64,000 bases of DNA from Mortierella alpina. Taxonomy: Eukaryota > Mortierellomycota > Mortierellomycetes > Mortierellales > Mortierellaceae. Position 1 is the stretch's first letter; each line of letters starts with the position of its first letter. The notes under the pieces were generated by a model, which worked only from the letters and a program-made list of their open reading frames with translations, ran no database searches and was not told where the DNA came from. The stretch is from assembly GCA_029449245.1 (NCBI GenBank), contig JANATF010000008.1, positions 1,178,001-1,242,000 on the forward strand. The letters are read 5' to 3'. The position numbers and the translations under genes were made by a program. Positions 26,200-38,700 of this stretch are shown here, one piece after another.

Positions 26200-27624
26200 G
26201 CAGTGTCCCGGGTTACTGGAGGGGTGCATGACGAATGCCGGTAGACCAGGGATGCGCCTGTAAACAAGGGGCGGTTGCACGTCTGCCCTGCTCAAAAACG
26301 GTTGCATCGTCCATGGCATCTTTTTTCTGCATACAAGCACATGCACAAGGCAGCGGGAAGTGAGGGGTCGTTTTTCACATTCCTGGCGGGAGTATCTTTG
26401 GCGAGTACATCGAGCCATGCATCGCAAACGATCTATACTTATCGTCATGTGTAGCACGAGACCACCACGAACTAGTGTATCATCGTTGTTGAGCGTCCAC
26501 GGAAAAAACATTAGTCTTCTGTTTTGATGCACCGAAAGGTCCATGTCCACAGACTCAGTACGGGATCGGCAAATGGAAACAGAAGAGTACTGGTCCTTTC
26601 CTCTAGAGTACAGTTCTTTCATGACTCTGTTAGACAACAGCGTGGTGCTATTCCTGGCCCAACTCTATGAGGGGGTTGTGTTCCGTGTGCTTGACCTGCG
26701 GTTGCGTTTGTACTGCCGGAGTACCAATGCATGCACTGCACTAAGGGATGCAAAGAACACGCTCGCATGTTGTTCCTTTTGCCGCAGACGTTGGGTCCTG
26801 AGGAATATTCCGTGGTCACACGTCTCTGCGGTGCCACGTTGGATCACGGTGCCTTTAGTGAAAAAACACGATCTAGAATGGAACGAACACCGATGCCTGA
26901 TGATATGAAAAGGTGCGCGAGCCTTGATGTTTGACCAACTCTGTCGTTGGTTGCAACGGACAAACCTGCAGCAAAGGGTGCATAAGCAGAGCAAAAAGTA
27001 AATATTCTTCACCCAAGGATCAGGTTTTTTTTGAATGGTCGACCTCCTATTTGTGTCTGCTGTCGTCGGCCTTTTGGGTTCAGGTGGAGGAAGGAACTGT
27101 CAAGGTGGTACACACGGTGCGTGTTGTTGTCTATTTCCTCTGTCCGAGCCCATCCCCATGTCCAAGCTGCTTATGCTGCCCATGCCCTGTTCCCTCGCTC
27201 CCTTCTCTCCTTCTCTGCCTCCCTCCTTCTCTCCCTCCGCTTGCCCCTTCTTTCTAAACAGTGGGCCATGGTCCATTCACTCATCCCAGTTCCGTGCTCA
27301 GCGTCCCACTAAACTTTACTCTCCTGTTGGCTCAACAGTCAGGCGCATCAAGGCGACAGCCAAAGCGAGTATTAAGTCCGTATCCCTTCTCGCTGTTCAT
27401 TTTTCTCTTTTCTTTGCCTTCATTTCTCACCTTCTGTCTTTCAACGCCATTCGAACTTCGCTCCTCTTGAACTGCACTTTATCAACGCTTTCATTACTAC
27501 GATATCAACATTGCACTATTTTTTTTTCGATTCTCTCAAAGGGCATCCCTCTCCCCCTCTCACTTCTCTGCTACCTAGTCTGCCTGTCCGCCACCGTCCC
27601 TAGCGCTTCTCTCTTGCTCGCACT

Positions 27625-29410
27625 ATGCGTGAATACAAGCTTGTCGTCCTTGGCTCTGGAGGCGTCGGAAAATCAGCACTGGTGAGTTTGAAGTCCTTTA
27701 ACCTCTCACTACACATCAACGACCTTTTTTTTCATGATGTTTAAGCAACCTTGCTTATGTACATGACTCCTCGAGCGCTGTGACCATATGGTGTGCAGTG
27801 GAGGCACCCACTCTCTCTTTCTCTCTCGTCCTCGCAACTGCTGAAGAGGAGGGTGTCTGACTGGTGGAGAGGTACTCACTGCCCTCTTGATTATCTTTAA
27901 TTTTGATCATGCACCATTCATTGTCAATGCGCTTGGGCTTTCATTTGCACTATGGTGCAGGGCAGAGAGGATCAGACCAAAAAAAAAGACATGTCATGAA
28001 TCATGAATCACGAAAGCAAGAGCGTGCGCGAGCTAGAGAGCATGGTAAGGGAGAAGTGGCGAAAAGGAGATCACCGATGGACCACACTTATCTGGTCTAT
28101 GGTACCATGCGAGGCTCACTTATGCTGACAGCATAAACAAATGAAGGGGGGGGGGGGCATCATAAGAGGGCTTTGAAGTCCTTCGTGAAGAGAGAGAGGG
28201 GTGGGGGGGGGGGCGACCACGAATGTGAAAAGAGAGCAATTTTTTTGTTTGATCTATAGGGGAACAGGAATGGGTGGGACTTGACGAGACTTGACGCAAG
28301 TAGTCATGCCTAGTGCTCTCCTCAGCTCAGTACGATGGGTGCAGGATTGGACAAAGAAAAAAAGAGGCGCGCACACATGCAACAGCAATTTGCCGTGGTG
28401 CTTTTTCACTAACCACTGCTCTTCGTTCTTGCATTTTCACGCATGCTTCGCACGTTTTCCTTAGACGGTTCAATTCGTACAATCAGTATTCGTGGATCGA
28501 TATGACCCAACAATCGAAGATTCTTATCGGAAACAGGTTGAAGTGGATGGCCAGCAATGCATGCTCGAGATCTTGGACACGGCTGGAACGGAGCAGTTCA
28601 CAGCGATGCGGGATCTATACATGAAGAACGGACAAGGGTTCATACTCGTCTTTTCAATCATTGCCGCTTCAACGTTCACCGAGCTCAACGAACTACACCG
28701 ACAGATCATGAGGGTCAAGGATACTGAAAAGGTAAAGGGACTTTGTGTGTGTTCGTTTGTCAAGAGGACGATTCAGGTTCTATGTGCTCATGGGCGAGGG
28801 AAAAAAAGGGGATTGTGCAGTTTTTATTTCTCCTTGTGAGCGAGCGCTTATTTGCCGTCAGCAACTGTGTCTGCTGCTCCCTTGCATACTTTGCGCATTG
28901 GAAAAGAGAACTTGTTGTGGTTTGGTCTTTTCTCGTTCATCCCCTATAATTGTTCACACCTACAGGGCTCACGTACATATCGCACAAAGCATGCACCGAC
29001 CTCGCCCAAAAAACCATATATTCACACCATCGAGGACGCACATTCGGAGAGAGGAGCTTTTTGTCCGTGGTCTGGGCAATACCTGAGCGATGCCCATAAC
29101 CGAATGCCATTGCTCTGTACTAGACTGTTAACAAACGCGTTGATGCTGACAGAACCCCCACCTCCTTCAATCTAAGGTACCAATTGTACTCGTGGGCAAC
29201 AAGTGTGACCTAGCAGTGGATCGTCAAGTGCCACAGGAGTATGGTGCCCAGCGCTCGGTAGACTGGGGATCGATACCATATTACGAGACCTCTGCACGAG
29301 CAAGGATAAATGTGGACGAAGTCTTTTATGACCTTGTACGACTTATCAACCAAGAAAATCCCACGAGGAACGACAGAGCAGGACGCAAAAAGAAGTGCAA
29401 GATTCTGTGA
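27625..29410 (+). CDS. RSR1: Rap1/Rsr1-type small GTPase
   Basis: Ras-superfamily GTPase, 185 residues, exons 27625-27681, 28465-28731 and 29177-29410, all phase 0. In budding yeast the Rsr1 homologue marks the polarity site and recruits the Cdc42 exchange factor; Rap1 in other fungi and animals controls adhesion and polarity. The P-loop is GSGGVGKS (10-17) and the switch I effector is [12 protein letters not shown]. Switch [10 protein letters not shown] has Thr at position 61, the Rap hallmark (Ras has Gln). Then come VGNKCDL and ETSAR, a basic tail, and a C-terminal CKIL CAAX box predicting geranylgeranylation. Intron 1 is 783 bases, long for this window, with two G runs. It is divergent from the cyclin gene. 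Confidence 0.93.
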
Positions 29411-30021
29411 GCTATTGGCCACCTTCCTGCGCGAACATTGTACTGGGCAGCTTTGCCTCGCAACCCTTTTACGTCTTATATTTTTTTTACGTCTTTCACG
29501 TATTCTACGACATGCGAAATGCGAAGAACGATATCGGACGATTATCTCTTGTACCTATACACGTTGACTTATCTAATGGGCTTCAACAGGACCCCGCTGG
29601 TGATACCCCGCCTTTTTTCCACTCTCTTCCATCCCCTTTTCTCTTCTCCTTGAACGCCACGCTTTGCCACTCGAACGAAAGACCTGACCATGCAACAATG
29701 ACTATCATTACATTCAAAACCACACGCCCACACGCCCACCCACACACGCCCACCCACTCACGCGTGCACACACACACACACACACAAAAGAGGAAAAAGA
29801 CACGCGATCGGTCTTGTAGAGACTGTTCATCGCTATGAGGTTTGCGACCCTTCCATGCCTTTTGAAATAAAGTCTTGTTGGTGTGCTTGCACTCGTCACG
29901 ACAATTAATATGGCGAGCAGTTTGTTTTATACAGGAGACTTGTGGTCATTAATGGTTGTGTTCCAGTTCATCCTCCTTGTCTGCTCGTTGACACATCTAT
30001 GGGATCAAGATACAGGTTCTA
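29411..30021. other. Gap between the Rap1-like and GPI3 genes (convergent 3' regions)
   Basis: No gene is supported. A CACGCCCAC-rich imperfect tandem and a (CA)n run occupy 29725-29786. AATAAAG near 29868-29874 could be a polyadenylation signal for the GTPase transcript. Confidence 0.45.
29766..29786. repeat. (CA)n dinucleotide repeat
   Basis: About ten CA units read directly, next to an imperfect CCCACACACG tandem. Confidence 0.8.
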
Positions 30022-31907
30022 TTAGATCACTAGGTGCGCACCATTCATGGCAAGGAATCGTAGCATAGGACAAGATACCTTTTTGAACTTCTTATACGGA
30101 AACTTGGGGGCGACTTCAATCTCGTCTCTGGGGAGGATCCACTCCAAATAGACCCAGAACAGATAATCCAGCGCAATCATAATACAGAACAGTTTACCCA
30201 CAAATACTCCGCATCCGTAATAACTATCGCGATAGCAGAGGCGAAGGTTAGAACACGGGCAGTCAGGCAACGTTACCCACCTGGAGAGCGCATGAATGGT
30301 TCAAGGCTTGCACTTTTACCTTCTAAGTCTTTCAATGAGCGGCGGATCCCGTGTCTGTAGGATGGCATCGTAGACTTTCTCTGTCCGTTCTGCGACATTC
30401 ACCCAACTGTACATTTCTTTGAGCTCGTCGTTGAACTTTGCAGGCTGAACTTCCTTGCGCTGGATCATCTCTATGGACCGCTCAATTGCCTCGACCAAGT
30501 CTATTGCAAGCAGATTTGGAAGGGTAAGGCCAGTGCCGGAATGTTTCTCTGATTTGCTTGAGGGTAGATAAAAACAGCCAAAGCGCAAAAACATACCGTC
30601 TTCCTCTGGCTTTGCAAACAAAATCATATGCCGTGGCAAGACTTCTGGCACGCCTCCAACTTTAGTGCTGACAACGAGTAGACCTGCACAGGCTGCTTCC
30701 ACAATGCCGATGCAGAACGCCTCCGTCAGACTAGTGTTCAAAAATATTTGTCCGCGAACGAGCGTCTATACAGCAAAAGATATCCAGAGACATGTTGGTC
30801 AGTACCGGTCTGAGGAGGTTGAGTGAACGACTTTTCTGCCCGCCTAACATCGTGAGTCGGGCAATAGCGACTATGTTACTTTACATTCCGCACTTCGTGT
30901 GCTTTAATAGATCCCAAATCCACGCGATCGTGAAGTAGGTGTTTTTCCCGCATTTGCTCCAGATCAATCCGTTTGGGTCCATCTCCTCCAATGATAAATC
31001 GAACTTTTGAATATTTGCGACAAATCCTGGGTACAACGGCGACTAGCAGATCCATTCCTTTGCGATAGGTCTGCCGAGAAATGACAACGATTGTGGCTAA
31101 TGAAAAATAAAAAACCAGAGTTTGTTTAGGTGAGTCTGTGCAGTCCCCTGGTTCTTTGCCGGTTCTTTGTTCTGAAAGAATCAGGTTCGTCCTATCTTGG
31201 CCAGTAGATATTGCATGGTGTTTGGTTTATCACATACTGACGTTTGGATCCTGCATGCTTGGATCCGGCGTGAATCTCGAGGCAATGACGGCGTTGGGGA
31301 TCACAGAGACGTTTTGCGGTGTGAGAGCTGCTCGCAGAACTGTGTTTTCCTTACTATTGACAATGAACAGCAGATGTTTAACGCGGTCAATTTCCACTGT
31401 GTTGTCTGGTCCGACCTTGTGTCGTGTTCAAGAAATATATCGCCTTATATACCTCGTGTGGGATACGCAAACGACGTGATCGATATCCGAAAGCGTGAAT
31501 TTCAAAAACTTGTTCATGACGATACTGCTGGGGTCTGAGAATCCAAACAGTGAGTGGTCCGTGAAGCACGTCTTGAGGCCCATGGTCCGGGCGTGGATGA
31601 TAGCCTCATGACACATGGACGAGAACGCCTGGTGACCGTGAACGATGGATATCTGTTCCCGAAGCACGATGGACCGGAATATTGGGAAGAAGCCGTAGAG
31701 TGTAGGGGGTGTTGCTTGCTGGAAGACGACCATGATGGGAACATGGTACACTTTCAGGCCGTTGGTCAGGCAGCGGATTCCTGTTCGGTTGCCGTAGGCG
31801 TGGGTGATGATGATAACCTTGTGTCCCCGCTGGATGAGCCGCTGCGAGAGATGGTATAGATGGGATTCGACTCCTCCAGCGTTCGGATAAAAGAAGTCCG
31901 ATACCAT
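30022..31907 (-). CDS. GPI3: GPI-GlcNAc transferase catalytic subunit (Gpi3/PIG-A)
   Basis: Catalytic subunit of the ER complex that transfers GlcNAc from UDP-GlcNAc to phosphatidylinositol, the first step of GPI-anchor synthesis. The protein starts [20 protein letters not shown] (ATG at 31907), as expected for PIG-A. It continues with [30 protein letters not shown], and then across introns [38 protein letters not shown] and the GT4 motif [14 protein letters not shown] (Glu-x7-Glu). [11 protein letters not shown] follows. A C-terminal membrane helix ([21 protein letters not shown]) anchors it in the ER. There are about seven exons; introns lie near 30255-30330, 30500-30595, 30770-30885, 31097-31245 and 31360-31440. 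An upstream non-coding or tiny coding exon is possible, because an AG sits two bases before the ATG. Confidence 0.93.
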
Positions 31908-32406
31908 GCTATGGAAGGAGCAAGGCACGAAGGGTGAGCCATCGTAGAGCGCGAAGTGAAGAGCGGCGAATGCATGGTGGACAATGCATCCATGTCAGGC
32001 CAGTTACCAAATATTATGTGGCATCTTGGTGTTGTGTCCTGTCCTGTCCTGGGCTCCTTTGCTGGCGGGGTGAGGGTGATTGGGGTCGATTGACGTGTCT
32101 GGCCTGCAGCGGTGGGTGGGTAACAATGGAACCGTGCCTTGAAGTTGAAACAGACTTCGGCTTTGCCTTGCCAGACAGTGGCTTGGCAGTTCTGTTGATC
32201 TGACATACTCGCCGCAACATCAGCCATTGCATCTGCCCTTCACGCTCTTCACTCACTTTCTGTCGTACCGATCGTCGCCCGCCCGCATCCTCGTTTGCCC
32301 TTTCCTCCCAGACTCGCCTCTCGTGTCCTCCGTCCCCGAGTGCTGTCTCTCCCTTCTCCCATCCCTGCATCCAGCCCGATCCACCCCTCACCTCTCTTTT
32401 ATTCAC
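31908..32406. other. Divergent promoter region of GPI3 and SYF1
   Basis: About 500 bases with no supported gene. The SYF1 side (32215-32406) is CT-rich, as in other leaders of this window. A GTCCTGTCCTGTCCTGG short tandem lies near 32036-32052. Confidence 0.45.
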
Positions 32407-35400
32407 ATGCCTGGAGAGAAAAAAGTCGCAGCCAAGCGCGGCAAGGCTGCTGCAGCGCCAGTCGAACCCATGGATATTGTCCTCGAGGATTCCATCAACA
32501 TTGTACGAAACGCTCGCTTCCCTGTTCTTCAATGACTAGCATCTTTTTGTTCCATTGCAGAATCTCGACAAACTAACTTGGCGCCACTGTTCTCCACAAA
32601 CAAATAGGCGGATAATGATTTGGCATTCGAGGAAGATCTTTTGAGGAACCCTTATTCACTTCGCCACTGGCTGCGATACCTGGATCACCATGCCACTTCA
32701 TCTATCGCACAGCAGTTTGTCATATACGAGCGAGCCGTCAAGGAACTGCCTGGATCGTATAAGCTCTGGAAGGTGTACCTTGACCTGCGTCGTCAGCACC
32801 TTGCTAAACGGGATCTGCCTTACGTAAAGGCTCAGGAAGACTGGGAGAGCGTCGACAATTGTTATGACCGCGCCTTAGTGTTGCTGCACAAGATGCCTAG
32901 GATCTGGATTGACTACTTGGAGCATCTTATGGCCACACCCAGGATCACAAAGACCAGGAGGACGTTCGACAGAGCATTGAGAGCGCTCCCCATCACTCAG
33001 CACATCAGGATCTGGAATCTGTACCTAGGATGGGCCAAGAAGGTTGGTGGCGAGACCGCACTCAAGATTTACAAGAGATATCTGAAGGTATGGCGGTTGA
33101 AGTTAGGATGTTACGTTTTCATATATGATACGGAGATGTACTCACCAGGGTATTTCAACATTTCTGCCCTTTGCACATTACGGACATAGCTGGAACCAAA
33201 CCAAGGAGAGGACTACGTCGACTTGCTTGTTTCCATGAAGCGGTACGACGAAGCCGCATCCCGCTTGTGCAAGATGATCAACGACGAGCACTTTCGCTCG
33301 ATGCACGGCAAATCCCACTATCAGCTCTGGCGTCAACTTTGCGATATCATTTGCACTCATCCCAAGGAGATTAAATCCCTCCCAATCGAAAGGATTATTC
33401 GCAGCGGCATCAAGCGATTCACGGATCAGACTGGTCGCCTCTGGAATGACCTCGCTAAGTACTGGATTTTGCTCAACCAGTTTGAGAAAGCCAGGGACGT
33501 GTACGAGGAAGCGATCACTTCCGTCATGACTGTGCGAGACTTCACCCAGGTGTTCGATACCTATGCAGAGTTTGAAGAGTCGGTGATCAGCGCCAAAATG
33601 GAGGCGGCTGAGCAGGCAGAAGCCGATGGCGAAGAGGTGGATCAGATGGAATTGGATATGCGTCTTATGCGACTCGAGCGTCTGATGGAACGCCGTCCAT
33701 TCTTGGTGAATGAGGTCCTCTTGCGACAGAATCCCAACAGCGTCCACGAATGGCAGAAGCGTGTCGAGCTTTGGGGCGATAATGCACAAAAGGTGGTTGA
33801 CACCTATACACAGGCGGTCACGACCATCCATCCCAAGAAGGCTGTCGGCAAGTTCAACACACTCTGGGTCAACTTTGCAAAGTTCTACGAGCAGGGATCT
33901 GATATTGCCTCCGCAAGGACCATCTTTGAAAAGGCGACCAAAGTCAACTATAAGACTGTCAATGACCTGGCTGATGTTTGGTGTGAATACGCAGAAATGG
34001 AACTCAGGAATGAGTAAGTGGACACTCTCTCGGGACAACACAGCTGCGTACTCGAAGTTGAAGCCAGCCTTACTCATTTTCATTCCTTGTCATCCCACCT
34101 ATCTTTTCAATTAGAAATTACGACGCAGCACTTCAGGTTATGGGACGAGCCACGATACCATCCAAGCAAAAGAATATCGCGTTCCACGACGAGGCAGGTG
34201 GCATGAAAAAAAGAATATTTGCGTGCAGATCCATACATATATCTCTGCTAATGCCTACTATCCACCCCCTATTAGTCACTGCCTGTCCAAGTACGTGTAT
34301 TCAAGTCATTACAGTTGTGGTCTTTCTACGTCGACTTGGAGGAGTCCATCGGCACAGTCGAGTCCACTAAGGCAGTCTACGACAGAGTCCTGGAGCTCAA
34401 GATTGCCAACCCACAGATCATCGTCAACTATGCCAACTTTTTGGAGGAGAACAAGTTCTTTGAGGAGAGCTACAAGGTGTACGAACGCGGTATCGATCTC
34501 TTTGGTTACCCCATCGCCTTTGAACTCTGGAACACTTATCTTCTCAAGTTTATCAACCGATATGTAAGTGCTAACGTCGAAGACTGTGTTATCCAGCTTA
34601 TGCTGTGGGAGGGACAAAAAAACAAGGATGTCTTATGAACCATTTCTGTTGCGACTCGTCACTTTTTGTAGGGTGGAACCAAACTTGAACGCGCCAGGGA
34701 TCTGTTCGAGCAAGCAGTGGATAAAGTGCCTGCCAAGTATGCCAAACCGCTCTATCTCATGTATGGAGAGCTGGAGGAGAACCATGGCTTGGCTCGCCAC
34801 GCGATGAGCATCTACGACAGGGCCACCAAGGTTGTCGCGCCCGAGGATCGCTCCGACATGTTCCAGTTCTACATTGCCAAGGCGGCGTCCATGTTTGGTG
34901 TCACGTCGACACGCGAGATTTATGAACGTGCTATCGAGGTGTTGCAGGACAAGGACGCTCGTGTGATGTGCATGCGGTATGCAGATATGGAACGTCAACT
35001 GGGAGAAATCGATCGCGCGAGAGGCATCTTTGCTCACGGAAGTCAGTTCTGCGACCCAAGAGTAAGTTTTTTTTTCCCTCTCCGCCTGTGTATTATTTGT
35101 GGGGCAGATGCGCGGTAATGGGGTTTTTAATTGTGATGTCTAGGGAGGTCTTAACAAACCCCATTCTGTCGTTTCGATTTTTTCCCCTAGATCACACAAG
35201 ACTATTGGCAGACATGGCACGATTTTGAGGTTCAGCACGGAAACGAGGACACATTCAAGGAGATGCTTCGAATCAAGCGCAGTGTGCAGGTGAAATTCAA
35301 TACGGATGTCAGCTACATCACAGCGCAGATGCTCCAGAGCCAAGAAAAGAACAAGGCCGCCGCTGCTGCCGGTGGAGATGCTATGCAAACTCTTGATCGC

Positions 35401-35683
35401 ATGACCACTGGCGGTCCTGGAGAGATGACGTTCGTCAAGTAAGTGCTTCTGGAAATAGACCTTGGGATTCTGCGTAACCGATAGGAGAGGTGGTTTGCCA
35501 TTTCGACCTTTTTCTTAACACCTCTCTTTTCTTTTCTTTTGGTCTTACCAATCCTCTCATAGATCAAAAGCACACTCTGTCCAGCCCACTCACGGGGCAG
35601 ATGCGGAGGGGTCCGAATCTGCAGCTCCAGCAGCGCCAGCTAACCCTGACGAGATTGCCATTGAAGATGATGAGGATCTGTAG
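32407..35683 (+). CDS. SYF1: Pre-mRNA-splicing factor Syf1 (XAB2), HAT-repeat protein
   Basis: Scaffold of the Prp19-associated (NineTeen) complex in the spliceosome. A Lys/Ala-rich start ([12 protein letters not shown]) is followed by [20 protein letters not shown], the typical Syf1 beginning. The rest is tandem HAT (half-TPR) repeats with the W...Y/A pattern, for example [26 protein letters not shown] and [14 protein letters not shown]. Middle landmarks are [19 protein letters not shown] and [15 protein letters not shown]. The C-terminus is acidic ([12 protein letters not shown]) after QSQEKNKAA-type charged sequence. Introns lie near 32502-32607, 33088-33189, 34015-34120, a small cluster near 34200-34315, 34564-34671, 35061-35190 and 35440-35562. 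It converges on URB1 with 98 bases between stops. Confidence 0.93.
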
Positions 35684-35781
35684 AGTAGTATTTGTAGCAC
35701 GAACGAGCAGGGCGAATGAATCAAAAAACCAAATTACAATTTCTATTGACTATTGACTACAGTCCTGTTGTTGTATCATAA

Positions 35782-38700
35782 CTACTGCGCCTTTGGGTCC
35801 GATGTTTCACAGAGCCGGGCAGTTTCAAGAGCGTCCTCGATTCGGTAGCAGAGCGCTCGTGAGAGAACAAGGTCTCTCTGTTCTGCTGTCAGAGAGGAGT
35901 GCTGCTTCTTGCCAGCCATCATCAGCTCAAAGCAGAGGCGCACGACACGGCCGTGGCTTCGCACAGGAGTCGGGTTGATGCGGTAAAGGAGATCCAGAGA
36001 GTCGGATCGTTTGGGGAGTTGATCCTCTGCCTCAAAAGAGGGCATGGAGGGCACCGTGACGGGGCATTGCTCTGGGGAGACAACCATGGTTTGCTCGCAA
36101 ATCTGCAAGAGCTGCAGGATCATACTGACATGCGATGCGCTCAAGACAGCAGTATCGAGTGCGCCAACGCCATCCTGGCTTGTAAGATGCTTCTTGCGAT
36201 CAAAGTCCAAGAATGCAAAGATCTGGAGAATGGACTCTAAACTCGTCAATGCCCAGGCCAAGTTGATGCTAGTGACCTTGGCGATACCTATTTGTAACCA
36301 TTCAAAAACAATGTTCTCTTGTTAGTGTCCGCATGCAAAGATCTACAAACCGAAATGGAAGGGATGAGGAACGTACTCAACTGACGGAGCAGCGTAGTGG
36401 CGATACCCGCGACCTGGTTTCGCCAAATACTGTTCATCCATCGAATGTTTTCTTGGGGACAAGTCTGAACAGCGCGGAGCACGAGCCTTGCAGGAACAAG
36501 CGAGAACTCATTCTCGTTCGACATGACGTTGATGGCCGCCAAAGTGTGGAGCCAGCTCAGGAACGCGCTTTGTGTTATCAACTGGAGCGATACCTTAGGG
36601 ATCGCAGTAGCATTGAATACAATCTATTGTAGGATGGAGAACAGCATCGTTGTCAGCACAAAAACAGATTCCTACTTCTCAAACTGCGCGGATTGCAACC
36701 GCATAGTGTGTTTTTACCTCTATCACAATCTTCCGGGACAACGGTTCGCTCAATTGTGAGTTGAAGAAGGCAGTCAGCAGATCCACAACATGGCGACGCT
36801 TAAACAGCTTGTAATCCTCCGCGGTCTTGAGCGAGGCTGCCAACAACCTGAGCATCCACACACGCTCCTTACGATGTTGATCTGAGGAAGAGTTGAACAT
36901 GCTATAGAACATGGGGATATCCTCCAAATCGATCGTCGGCCGCTGCAGACAAAACTTGTTGATGTGTGGGTACATAAAGTGATCTGGCCGCAAGAGTGTT
37001 GCCAGTGCGTGGGCGACGAAAGTTGTGATCGCGGCGGGGAGTCGCGGTGCCATGCCATCCTCACGGTCTACAATAGAGTTTCTGAGAGCGTTCAAAAGCA
37101 GCAGCAGCTGATTCTTTTCTCTCAGGGCAGCATTCTAAATAAAAGCGCAATCGAGCAGCAGTCAGACTGTTGGTTAGTACGTGCAAAGACATGTAGGCAA
37201 CCTGGTATGACCATCGAACTCTGGTGTGTCCACTCACCGAAAGGATTGTGTAGAAGTCGTCAAGCAGAGAGAAGGCAGCAAGGCGCATGCTTTCATCGTT
37301 CGACGATAAGGCAACGATGACCATGCCTAGACCGTTCACCTCAATCATACGACGGCAGTCCAACTGATTTCCGAACGCCATGTACGTGCCAAAGAGCGGC
37401 AAGAAAAAGCAGGGATCATAGACCGGTGCCTGTCTTAACTTGAGAACCTCCTCGTCGTAGTCCCGTAGTGTTACCGTTGGTGGTACAGACTCGAGCTCGC
37501 GATCCAGAGGGAAGTGAATAAGGGAGATCATCATCACACTGGGATCAATACGATCCAAGCTCTCGTTGATCATGGCCTGTCCAAACAATGCACTGGAGGT
37601 CTTGGTATTTTCGGCGCCTGGGCCCCAAATGGGCGCACGGTTAGAGATGGATCCCGCGGTCTGCGACTCAGTGATCCTCAGCACGGCAAGAACCAGCTGG
37701 TCCGCAACAGAGGTCGAGGCAGAGTAGCACGCGAGCAACATTGGGAGAAATCCTGCCTTGCAACATGTCGCAGGTTCGAGACTTGTCAGGGTATAGATCA
37801 GCTGGATGATCGCCAGGCGGCTCTTGACGTTCTCAGGCACAGTATGTTTGGTCGTGGGGGCAGTGGCCATAACCAGTGACGAAAACTGTTTGTGCTTGAA
37901 CAGAGTCTGCAGGATTTGGGGGAGAACAGAACTCTGAGCGGTCTTTGGTTGCAAGAGGCAAAATCATTGATTAGTTTCCTTGAAGAAGCTACCACGCATC
38001 GTTCATAGCATGTGCAACTCAGGCCATTACATACCTCGACATAGTAATATTTGGCAAGAGATGCAGAGAATCGAACAAGTTCCACGTTGTCCAGGCCCTT
38101 CTCAATGGAGAAAGACACGAGCTCAAAGAGAGTCTTTTGGTCGATGCCTAGCTTACGCTCCATGACATGAGCCTCCAGCAAGTGCAACATACGATCGCAA
38201 ACGGGCTCCAACCACTCTGCATCGCCATTCTTATCCAGTACAACATTCAAATGGCGAGAGGTCTCCTCGAACCACCTTGCGATCCTTCGCTGTCTCTCCA
38301 AGCCCTGTTCCTCAGGTAACTCTCTTGTAACTGCAAGAAGAGCCTCCACAATGGTGATGCTGTCCAGTCCAATTCGAGGGATGCTTTCGACAAGAGCCCA
38401 GGTGGATGCAACCTCATCCTCATCCTCCGCTCTCACAGTTAAAGCGATAAGGATGGCCGCACACTCGGCCATTATTACGGTATCACTCGAGCTGGAAGAG
38501 GACCTTGCAATGCGTTGAACGAGACTGGACAGAAGCAGTGGTCGCAATGAAATCGCAGATTGTCGATCCTGATCGCTTGCAGACCTCGACCAGAGGTAGC
38601 AGTCATCCACTTGAGTGGACAGTCTGTTCAGGTAGGCGTGAAGCAGTGTGCAAAATCCAGGGTTGTCAAAATACTGTCCCAGCTTCGCTTTCGGAGTCGA

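Larger units (their letters stand above)
24867..27624. other. 2.76 kb divergent intergenic region between the cyclin and Rap1-like genes
   Basis: No gene is supported. Bases 24960-25390 are about 90% purine on + (the cyclin leader), including a GA run at 25145-25169 and five TGGAG units at 25296-25320. A CAT trinucleotide run lies at 26178-26199. Bases 27120-27600 are CT-rich and form the presumed leader of the GTPase gene. The middle 1.5 kb shows only short chance frames. Confidence 0.5.

Noticed and set aside
27035-27685. 216-residue open frame overlapping the start of the Rap1-like gene
   Set aside because: It runs through a CT-rich leader in a different frame from the GTPase and shows no domain.
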